From positions 19,493 through 83,492 of the forward strand of contig NZ_BMWB01000028.1 of NCBI RefSeq assembly GCF_014651015.1: a stretch of DNA of 64,000 nt, given 5' to 3'. Shown here one piece after another: positions 43,662 to 51,579 of this stretch (its first letter is position 1; every line of letters begins with the position of its first letter). Below the pieces are notes generated by a model that was not told the origin of the DNA, made no database searches, and saw nothing but the letters and a program-made list of their open reading frames with translations. The stretch is from Streptomyces xantholiticus (lineage in GTDB: Bacteria; Actinomycetota; Actinomycetes; Streptomycetales; Streptomycetaceae). A program made the translations under genes and the position numbers.

Positions 43662-43698
43662 TGTCACAGAGCCGCCCCGTTGTCTGTGACACGTCACA
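43662..43698. promoter_or_regulatory. Palindromic sites upstream of the oxygenase operon
   Basis: TGTCACAG at 43662 is repeated in inverted form as CTGTGACA at 43684 (14 bp between), and TGTGAC/GTCACA at 43685 is a second compact palindrome, about 110-140 bp upstream of the start codon. They could be operator sites; the regulator is unknown. Confidence 0.45.
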
Positions 43699-44609
43699 CG
43701 ATGCCGGGCGGCATACTCGGGCCGCACATGGTAGGCCACTGGGATGACCAGTGAGGACTTACAGGGCGTCAACGGAACGTCACGCACGCCAAGAACGCCA
43801 AGAAAGCTTCCGCGCGGAGGGTGAAGGGCGTGGCCTCCGAGCGGTGCCGTGAGGCGAATCGGACCGAGGAGGCCACGATGTGCCTGAGTGCCTGAGGGCA
43901 CGTCATATCGCAGCGTAGGAGCGGAACTTCGGGTTGTGCGGCCGTCGGGTCCGCCGGCCCGTGCCGGCAACCCGCCCGCCCCGGACAGGACGGTCTGGAA
44001 CGTCGTCCTGCGAGTCAGGCTGGTCACGGCGCAGTTGCCTCGTTGAGGCCGGCCCCCGGAAGGTCTGGTATCAGGCGGGCGTGCGGCTGTGCTCGCAGGT
44101 GTCTGGAAGGGGGCCTGCACGGCAGCCGCTGCTGGAGCCCGGCCCGCTGCGCGGATGGACGAGCAACGATCGTCGCCAGGCTGCCCGGTCCCGCCCAGAC
44201 AGGCTCATGGCCTACGTCGGGTCAGGGGCGGGACGGCAACGCGGCTTCATCCGCGGCCGGTGTGCAGCGAAGTGGCCGCGGGCGTGGGCGACGGGCTCAG
44301 CGGCGGCCGCCTTGCGGTTGCTGGGCGGCGGCTCCCCCGTAGGGCGGCCATTCATAGCCGCCCTACAGGCGGGGTGGGTGCTCCTTGATGGACCGTGCGC
44401 ACACTGACATGGCAGTGATGATGACAGCGGGCCAGGTCGGCCCCCTGTCCGCGGCAACGTGTGGAAGCCAGGAGGGTCGTCGTTCTCGGACGACAGACAT
44501 GCAGAGCGTCCATGATTCCCACTTGGTGCACCCGCGCCGGCGCCGAGATTCCCGGTACCAGGGCGCTCAGCGATCCGGCCGTCCGACACGCCCTACGCCG
44601 ACCACTCGG
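43699..44609. other. Intergenic region between the operon and lipase gene
   Basis: About 0.9 kb without a convincing gene. The notable element is a perfect 10-bp hairpin, GTAGGGCGGC and its complement at 44339-44366 with an 8-base loop, which could terminate the lipase transcript. Confidence 0.5.
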
Positions 44610-46073
44610 CTACAGCAGTCGCGTGCGTATGAAGTCCGGCAGCCGGCCGGATTCAAGCTGCTGCTCGAGCGCGGCGAGCTCGGCTGCCGTGGGTCCCGTG
44701 ATGTTCAGATAGCCGGGATCTTCGGACGATCTTTGGCCTGAAGGATGGGGGAGTGCGAGGGCGGAGGTTGAAGGTGAGTCGCCTGCGAGGTGCTTGCCCA
44801 TCGCTGCCGCCGAGCTGGTACTCAGCTGCATGGGCTTGCCCACCAGAAAGCGCCAGACGTCATTTTGGACGGCGGGAAGATTGGGCAGGCTGCCGTGTTC
44901 GCCGTTGATGTAGCGAGTTTCTCCGACCCAGGGGAGCTGAGCGGAGGCGAGGGGGACTCGTCCGTCGCCGTCTCTGTCAGGGTGGTGGGGAATGCGAGTG
45001 GTGATGCGGTCCATGTGCTGCCACAGAAAGCCCATGCGCTTGTTGTAGGCGAGGCGGAAGAGGGTGTTGAAGCCTGTCCCGGCGATGACCGCCATACGGT
45101 CGCGCTGGCGCTGGTCGAGGGAATGGTGCCATGCATGGAGGTCACGGTGGTGCTGGGCGGCGGCGTCGAGGAGGGACTGCAGGCATAGTTGCTGGGCGGG
45201 GTTCAGCTTGAGGTGCCAGGCTGCGACGTCGTACGGGTCGAAGTTGGTGCAGGGGTGGTCGTAATCGGGGTCGTCCTTGGCACTGCTTTCGGGATAGACG
45301 CCGACGGGCGCCGGGAGCAAATTCAGCACGCCTGCCAGGGAGCGGAAGGTGTCGCGTGAGAGGTACTTGCCGAGCAGGGCGAGGCGGTCGCGGCCCCACA
45401 GGTGGTTCTTCAGGTAGCCGCCGATGGCGGGTGCTCCGTAGTGGGGTGTGCCGAGGAACACGATCTTCCCGATGTGGTTCCACAGGTTGGGGTGGCGCAT
45501 GAGCGCAGTGCGTACGACAAGGCCGCCCATGCTGTGAGCGACAAGGTTGATGGGGTGTCGTGGGTGCGTTTCGGCGTGTTGAGCCAGCACGGTTTCATGT
45601 AGGCGGTCGGCGCTGGTGTGAAGCGGTTTGCGCCAGTCGTAGGGGAAGGCGAGGGGCTGTACGTCGTTTCGTCGTTCTGCGGCGAAGAGGAAGCCTTCGT
45701 AAGAGGCGTCGACGGCGACGGGCTGAATCTTGAACGACGGGTGGGCATCGCTCTGGCCGTCGGAGGCCAGTGCCAGGCTGTCGATGCGATCGCGGGATCG
45801 GATGTCGAGCCACCAGATGCCACCCAGTCCCGTGCTGGCGAGGATGCTGCCCATGACGCCGGGCACGAAGATGAGGTTTGTGGGGCTGGCGTCGGCGAGG
45901 TGCTGTGCTGGTGGAGGGCCTGCCAGTTCGCTCAGTTCGTTGTAGGCAGCTGTGCCGAGAAGGTCCCGCAGAGCGTCAGCGGCGGCCGGGTCTCGTACGA
46001 GGGCCATGCGTCCGGGTGTGTCTGCAGTGAGGAACCGGCCGGCGATGTCCGGCGGGTGGTGCGGTGAGGTCAC
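44610..46073 (-). CDS. LCAT-like alpha/beta hydrolase (lipase)
   Basis: A 487-residue alpha/beta hydrolase resembling lecithin:cholesterol acyltransferase. NLIFVPGVMGSILAS is the oxyanion segment typical of LCAT proteins, FPYDWRKP the cap-region motif, and LVAHSMGGLVVRTALMRHPN the nucleophile elbow (Ser181); a later Asp/His pair completes the triad (GDGRVPLASAQ then NGEHGSLPN). The GTG start overlaps the stop of the CHAT gene (GTGA), so translation is coupled. No signal peptide, so it acts in the cytoplasm. Likely a membrane-damaging effector for the STAND protein, by inference. Confidence 0.85.
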   Translation of the reverse strand: MTSPHHPPDIAGRFLTADTPGRMALVRDPAAADALRDLLGTAAYNELSELAGPPPAQHLADASPTNLIFVPGVMGSILASTGLGGIWWLDIRSRDRIDSLALASDGQSDAHPSFKIQPVAVDASYEGFLFAAERRNDVQPLAFPYDWRKPLHTSADRLHETVLAQHAETHPRHPINLVAHSMGGLVVRTALMRHPNLWNHIGKIVFLGTPHYGAPAIGGYLKNHLWGRDRLALLGKYLSRDTFRSLAGVLNLLPAPVGVYPESSAKDDPDYDHPCTNFDPYDVAAWHLKLNPAQQLCLQSLLDAAAQHHRDLHAWHHSLDQRQRDRMAVIAGTGFNTLFRLAYNKRMGFLWQHMDRITTRIPHHPDRDGDGRVPLASAQLPWVGETRYINGEHGSLPNLPAVQNDVWRFLVGKPMQLSTSSAAAMGKHLAGDSPSTSALALPHPSGQRSSEDPGYLNITGPTAAELAALEQQLESGRLPDFIRTRLL

Positions 46074-49000
46074 GCTTGCCTCGCTCGGGTCTGCGACGTC
46101 CGTGGGCTGGGCCGGTGCATGGCTGCGACTTCGTGAGGTTTGGCGATGAATACCTGGTCGTCGTTGACGTAGCTGTAGAACAGGCCGCCGATGCTGCGGT
46201 ATTCGTCCCAGAAGAACTTTCTTGTCTGTGCGAGAGCTTCGCCGGCGGCGGTGGGAGCTCCGTTGACATCGCGTGTGTAGAGGAAGTGGAAGAAGACGCT
46301 GGCGAAGCGCGCGGCGAAGTTGGTGGGTACTTTGCACTCGCTGCCGATGTAGGCCCGGCTGCCGCGTTCCAGGAACGAGTTTTGCAGTTCGTTGCTGTAG
46401 GTGTGCTCGGCGGCAGACGTCTCGCAGGCGTTCATGAAGATCAGGGGCTTGTCAGTCAGAGGGTCAACGCCCATGTCGGTGAGCTGGAGGACGTCACACG
46501 GGTCGCTGGTGCTCCCGAAGCGCAGGCTCGGCTTATTGCCGGCTCCGGTGGATGCCTCACAGAACACGTAGATCAGCGAGACGGGGGAGGGGTCCCAAAG
46601 GAACTGTGACAGCTGTGCCTTGGGGTTCTCCCTTGCTGATGGCAGAACTGTGGGCTGCCAGGTGGACAGCTCCTCAGCGTGCTCCTGCGCTGCCAGCAGG
46701 GTTTCGTCGTCCGGGTTGCCGCCCCAGTACATCAGATGGGCGCGGACGGCGTCGTTGTCGAGCGAGCGCGTGAACTCGCCGGGGTGTACGACGTGGGAAA
46801 TCCGAAGTCGCAGCCCAAGAAAGTCGTGTGCCTGGATTGGTTGGCCCGGGCGTGGCAGGGTGCCGCGGAACAGCAGGGGCCAGGGCACATGCTGGGGCGT
46901 GCAGTCTTTCCAGTGGATGGTCAGCCGGTCTCCGGGCTCAAGTGCCTCGATCATCGTGTTGAGGTCGGTGTTCTCGGGAAACATGGCCCGGAACAGCTGT
47001 CGACCGGCAAGGGCGAGGGCCCTCATCTCCTCGCTGTGCGCGTCGGCACTCCAAGCCTCTTCGTCCTCCTCCTTGACGGCCGGCCCAGCCTGCAGGGACC
47101 AGTCGGCACGAGGGCGGAAGTCCCGCAGACGCTGGGCGATGTCGGAGGCGGAGATGAGGTTGTACCGCTGAGCGCGGGACTGCCAATAGGTGTCCAGGGC
47201 TACTTGCGCGTCGCGGACTCGCTGCCCGGCCGCCGCCGTGGGCACCCACGTGGTCATGTTCGAGTCGCGCGAGCCTGCGACTCGCAAATCCCACCAGGCA
47301 GTTGGCGGGTTGACGTAGAGAGACAGTTCGCGGGTCGCCCGTTGCCAGCCCTGGGGAACATGGAGGGCGGTTTCCCTGGCGGGAACACGCTGCCGTGCCC
47401 GCACCTGCACAGGGCCGCGGCGGCGCTGATGGGACCGCGGAGGGCATAACGCGCGCGGGACCTGTACAGCCGCTGGCCTGCTGTCGTCGCTGGCGACCAC
47501 GGTTGTGGGCGGGCGCTGGCCAGGCAGGCCGGCAGCCTCGGTGCGCGGGGGCCGAGTACCGGGTGGCCGGCCCGGCGAGTCCGCATTCAGCCCACCCTGC
47601 GGCTCAGCGGCGAGCGGTTCGTCGACCGGGAACTCGATGGTCAGTTCACGGTAGGGGTCACCGTCGACCAGCACCATGGCATCGATGCGTGCCGTGCCTG
47701 CCTGTTGGGGTGTGACGACAATGAAGCGTTCCTCGGACTGCCCGTGTGGCGGGATCAGCAAGTCGAAGTCGATGTTCCATTGGGGCCGGTCTCCTCCGAC
47801 GGTGACGGTAGCCCGAAACTGCGGATCCGCGTCGTCGGGGAGGGCCAGTTCACAGGTGGAGGACGACACGATCCACCGCGTGTGCAGTCCCGGATCCGGG
47901 ATCTCGTCGGTCGGGATGACACGATCACCGGCCACCAGGTTGTCCGGATGGTCCGGGCCTACCTGGAAGCAACCGGTGTGGCTCTCAGCGACCCGTAAAG
48001 GGGTGTCGTCCGAGGCGATGTCGGCGAACCAGAAGTTGATGTGCTGAGCGTCAACAGCGTCCAGCTCATGAACCGGAAGGACATCTGTCGTCGTCGCTTC
48101 TGCCGGCTGTTGTGCGGTGGAGTCGCCTTCCCAGTCGTCGTCGTCCGGGAATCCCGCCGATCCTTCAGCCTCGGGGGGCTCCCCGCCACTGCCTCCACCG
48201 CTGCTCGCCCCATCCTCATCCAAGGGGGCCTCGTCTGCGGGAGGCACCTGCGGATCATCTTCATCGGCCTCTGCCCGACGTGACTGATCCACGCGTCGCG
48301 CGTGCACGTCCAAGCTGAGGTTTTCCAGCTGTGTAAGAAAGTCCTCCGGGGCGGGGACGCTCGAGATGCCGGCCGCCAGGAGCCGGTGCCCCTGTCGATA
48401 CTGCTCAGATGACCCGCGTGAGTCGATCTCCCGTAAAGCACCCTGCTTTTGGGCCTTGCGCAAGCCGCGACGATCACCGGCTTCCGAAAACAGCTCTGCT
48501 GCCTCATCCAGGGCTGAGAGAGCCTCGTCGTCCCGCCCACTGAGGCGCAACGCCAGATACAAGCCGTAGAGGGCCCGCGCTGCCCCGAGAGTCCAACTGG
48601 CGTCGAGGCTGGTCCGGACCGCTCGGTCCAGATCCGTCACGGTCCTTGCAACGTCGCCTTCGGCGATGGCCAACAGGCCCGAGAGGTGCGCGAATAGCGC
48701 CTGTGCACGCACATCCCCACGAGCCACCATCCGCTGATGGCCCGCCTCAATGAGTTCGCGCGCTGTGCGGATTCCCTCGTCGCCGCGTTGCAGCAGATAG
48801 GCGATTACTACGGTGGCAAGGTCGGCCACCACCTCGGGATGGTCCGCGGTGTTCTGAGTGCAGGCCGCGAGATTTTCCAGCTCCGCTGCAAGCCAGGCGG
48901 CCGCCTGGGAAGGCCCGCTGAGAGACGGTGCACGGTCCGGCAGGGAGCCGCGCAGAGCGTCTGCCGACTCCTGCTGAGTCTCCAGCAGGTAAGCGGCTGT

Positions 49001-50575
49001 AGCGGTACGGCGGTAGTAGTCGACGAGCCGCCGTCGGACTTCCTCCTCGTCTCCCATGTCCTCCGGCGTCGCTGTGTCGGCGAACTGCTCAGGAGGAGCC
49101 GTGTTGAGGTACGACGAAAGTAGGACATGCATGCGGAAGCGACCCGGAGAGACCTCGGTCAGAAGGCTGTGCCGGTACAGGGAGTCCAGGCACTGATCGG
49201 CGTACTCCACCGTGGTATTGGCCAACACGGCCGCTGCGCGCTTCTCCAGCTCCGGCCCCGGGTGCATGCCGAGCCGCCGGAGGAATCGCCGCTCGGTGTC
49301 GTCGAGTGTGCGGACAGAGGTACTGAGAACCTGAGAAATGGACGCACGGCCGCCGGCCAGGCGTGTAAGACGCCGTTGGGTACTGGACAGGTCATTGACC
49401 AGGTGCGGCACCCGCCAGGTGGGGTGCGCGAGCAGAACACTGGCGGCGAACACCAGTGCCAGCGGCAGGTTCCCGCACAGGCGGGCGACCTCGTAGGCGT
49501 CGTGCCCGCCCTCTTCGAAGCCGCGATGCCGCAGCAAGCGGTCGAAGAGCCGCGCGGAGAGCTCCGGTGCCAGCTCTTCCACGGGAACGGACCTGGTCAC
49601 TTCAGCAGCTTCCAGCCGGAGCCGGCTCGTCACTACGGTCAGGCAGCCGGGGTAACCCGGCAGCAAAGGCTCCACCTGACTGAAATCAGCAGCGTCATCC
49701 AGAATGATCACCATGCGCTTCGACGACAGCCAGCTGCGCCACATACCAGCGCGTCCATGAACGCTCTCCGGTTGCACGCCGGTGGGGAAGCCCGCCGCTG
49801 TCAGCAAGGAGCCCAGAAGCTGAAACGCCGACGCTGGATCGTCCCCCGGGTCGTGGCCTCGAAGGTTGATGAACAGCTGTCCGTCAGGGAAGCGATCAGC
49901 TACACGATGGGCGGTGTGGACTGCCAAGGCTGTCTTACCCACACCCGGCATACCGTGCAGCAGGCACACCGACGGCTCGTCGATGGAATCCGCCGCCCGA
50001 AGTAACTGCTCCATCTCCGGCTCGCGGCCGGTGAAGGTCGGCACAGCACGAGGCAGCATCCGTGCGGGGCCCAACCGGTCGAACACCGTAGGCGCAGGCG
50101 GCAGGCACGCGGCCGAGACACCCGACGGGTCGCCAGCTGCCAGAGCCAAGGGCGCAGCCGGATTCCCGAGGCCCGTCAGCGGTACCACTGGCACGCCGGA
50201 AAGACCCTGGGTCGCCCAGGCCGTCAGGATCGAAAGCGCTGTGGGCTGCGACAAGACAGTGCTTCGTGAAGAAACCAGCAGCTCGTTGAGAAGGCGGTGC
50301 AGGTCCTGATCAACCGAAGAGTTGTCCTTCACGAGATCTTGCAGGCGACGCTGAAGCGTAACGGTCAACTCATGCTCGACGCGGGCGTCATCATCGTCGA
50401 TTGCCGCAAGGATAAGTTCACGAGCTTCCTCAAGCTCCAATGACACGTTGTCAGCTTCATCAGGCCGTGCGTGACGGAAGATCTCCACCGTCCGGTCCCG
50501 GACCTGCTGCCAGGCGTCGGTTGCAAGGGCCCCTACGATCGACGCTGACGTCGCGGCCAGAACAAGTGGATCCAT
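46070..50575 (-). CDS. NB-ARC STAND ATPase with TPR-like and CHAT domains
   Basis: A 1501-residue multidomain protein. Order: helical N-terminus starting MDPLVLAATSASIVGALATD; NB-ARC NTPase with Walker A GMPGVGKT (208-215), Walker B MVIILDD and NLPLAL; winged-helix region; TPR-like helices about 550-760; acidic linker; beta-rich domain 840-1000; and C-terminal CHAT (caspase-like) domain with NACETS (Cys1384). The CHAT histidine position, normally FCHG, reads FCEA, so proteolysis is uncertain. TTA codons occur at 191, 714 and 860. ATG 50575, preceded by GGCGGGGG, is preferred to 50662. Typical of inflammasome-like defence sensors. Confidence 0.85.
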   Translation of the reverse strand: MDPLVLAATSASIVGALATDAWQQVRDRTVEIFRHARPDEADNVSLELEEARELILAAIDDDDARVEHELTVTLQRRLQDLVKDNSSVDQDLHRLLNELLVSSRSTVLSQPTALSILTAWATQGLSGVPVVPLTGLGNPAAPLALAAGDPSGVSAACLPPAPTVFDRLGPARMLPRAVPTFTGREPEMEQLLRAADSIDEPSVCLLHGMPGVGKTALAVHTAHRVADRFPDGQLFINLRGHDPGDDPASAFQLLGSLLTAAGFPTGVQPESVHGRAGMWRSWLSSKRMVIILDDAADFSQVEPLLPGYPGCLTVVTSRLRLEAAEVTRSVPVEELAPELSARLFDRLLRHRGFEEGGHDAYEVARLCGNLPLALVFAASVLLAHPTWRVPHLVNDLSSTQRRLTRLAGGRASISQVLSTSVRTLDDTERRFLRRLGMHPGPELEKRAAAVLANTTVEYADQCLDSLYRHSLLTEVSPGRFRMHVLLSSYLNTAPPEQFADTATPEDMGDEEEVRRRLVDYYRRTATAAYLLETQQESADALRGSLPDRAPSLSGPSQAAAWLAAELENLAACTQNTADHPEVVADLATVVIAYLLQRGDEGIRTARELIEAGHQRMVARGDVRAQALFAHLSGLLAIAEGDVARTVTDLDRAVRTSLDASWTLGAARALYGLYLALRLSGRDDEALSALDEAAELFSEAGDRRGLRKAQKQGALREIDSRGSSEQYRQGHRLLAAGISSVPAPEDFLTQLENLSLDVHARRVDQSRRAEADEDDPQVPPADEAPLDEDGASSGGGSGGEPPEAEGSAGFPDDDDWEGDSTAQQPAEATTTDVLPVHELDAVDAQHINFWFADIASDDTPLRVAESHTGCFQVGPDHPDNLVAGDRVIPTDEIPDPGLHTRWIVSSSTCELALPDDADPQFRATVTVGGDRPQWNIDFDLLIPPHGQSEERFIVVTPQQAGTARIDAMVLVDGDPYRELTIEFPVDEPLAAEPQGGLNADSPGRPPGTRPPRTEAAGLPGQRPPTTVVASDDSRPAAVQVPRALCPPRSHQRRRGPVQVRARQRVPARETALHVPQGWQRATRELSLYVNPPTAWWDLRVAGSRDSNMTTWVPTAAAGQRVRDAQVALDTYWQSRAQRYNLISASDIAQRLRDFRPRADWSLQAGPAVKEEDEEAWSADAHSEEMRALALAGRQLFRAMFPENTDLNTMIEALEPGDRLTIHWKDCTPQHVPWPLLFRGTLPRPGQPIQAHDFLGLRLRISHVVHPGEFTRSLDNDAVRAHLMYWGGNPDDETLLAAQEHAEELSTWQPTVLPSARENPKAQLSQFLWDPSPVSLIYVFCEASTGAGNKPSLRFGSTSDPCDVLQLTDMGVDPLTDKPLIFMNACETSAAEHTYSNELQNSFLERGSRAYIGSECKVPTNFAARFASVFFHFLYTRDVNGAPTAAGEALAQTRKFFWDEYRSIGGLFYSYVNDDQVFIAKPHEVAAMHRPSPRTSQTRARQA

Positions 50576-51579
50576 CAGGCCCCCGCCCAATCGTCCGTCG
50601 TCCCCCACTGTACGAGCCGAGAGGGCGGCCAGGGCTCGTTTCGACAGGTTGTTCAGAAGCATGACGAAGAACCCCGTTCACTCTTGCGATCTGCAGCAGC
50701 GCTCGTGTGAGCGCTGACGTACTTGTGGTACCTGATTGATCAAACGATGCAGCTGCGAGCTGCTGACCATCGCCTGCCGCGAAGACCGCGCTTGGTCCCG
50801 AAAAGACGGCCGAAGCGGAAAGGTCCTGTCCGGTGCGGCCAGGCGCTTTCTCGGTGGTTTGACAGCCCGTTGGCCGCCGGAACACTACTTGTTCGCTCAC
50901 CGAGGCGGATGCCGGCCGTGCCGAGGAACCCCCGCGCTCCTGAGGCCCATGCCCCGGGCAAGCCAAGCAGTACCAAGAGCAGAAAGGCACAGGCCATATA
51001 GTCTTCCGTTCGTCATAAGGCTTCGGGTGCGGCCTGGAGGCGACCCGACATCGACATCAAATTCGAACACATGGGTGGATAATGAGAGTTGGGGAGTCGT
51101 AAAAGACGCTATTGCCTACTCCGACTGACCCACCTCCGTGTTACCGAATCGCGACAATCTGTCACTCGCGACGCAATCGACCGGAGAAACACAGCCCCGA
51201 CCACCGAAGGACTGGGGCCCAGTCTCGAACGAGGTCGCCCACCGCCCTCACCCCGAAACGGTCGCGTCGGTGTCCGCCTCCGTCGCCAGTTGGGCGCTGA
51301 GTCGGTTGGCAAGGCCTGTCTCCTGGATCTTCGGTTGCACGACGTGTAGCAAGCGCATCGTGGTCGGACGTGGCGACCGACAGCGGAGACGCGGATAACG
51401 CGGGCCGCTGGCGGAGTTTTCAGAAGTTGCGCGTCGTCGTATTCCCGCCGCCGATCCAGTGAACGTGCCGGGGTCTCTGCGGCGTCAGTCGTCTCTTCAG
51501 ACCGACCGGGCTACAACTCTCTGATGAGGGCGGGCGGCGAGTGGCCCACTGGACGGCTACCGGGTGAGTCCAGCGGCTG
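50576..51579. other. Intergenic region upstream of the STAND gene
   Basis: About 1 kb. One small frame (50740-50997, listed separately) begins like a membrane protein. No repeats or operators were recognised. Confidence 0.4.
50740..50997 (-). CDS. Possible small membrane or secreted protein
   Basis: 85 residues from an ATG with GGAAG 9 nt upstream. It begins MACAFLLLVLLGLPGAWASG, a hydrophobic segment like a signal or single span, then a basic low-complexity tail. It is divergent from no obvious partner and has no known domain; it may be an artefact. Confidence 0.35.
   Translation of the reverse strand: MACAFLLLVLLGLPGAWASGARGFLGTAGIRLGERTSSVPAANGLSNHRESAWPHRTGPFRFGRLFGTKRGLRGRRWSAARSCIV

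Noticed and set aside
44088..44406. Short frames around 44.1-44.4 kb that look like possible small genes
   Set aside because: No ribosome-binding site, inconsistent composition and no recognisable motif.
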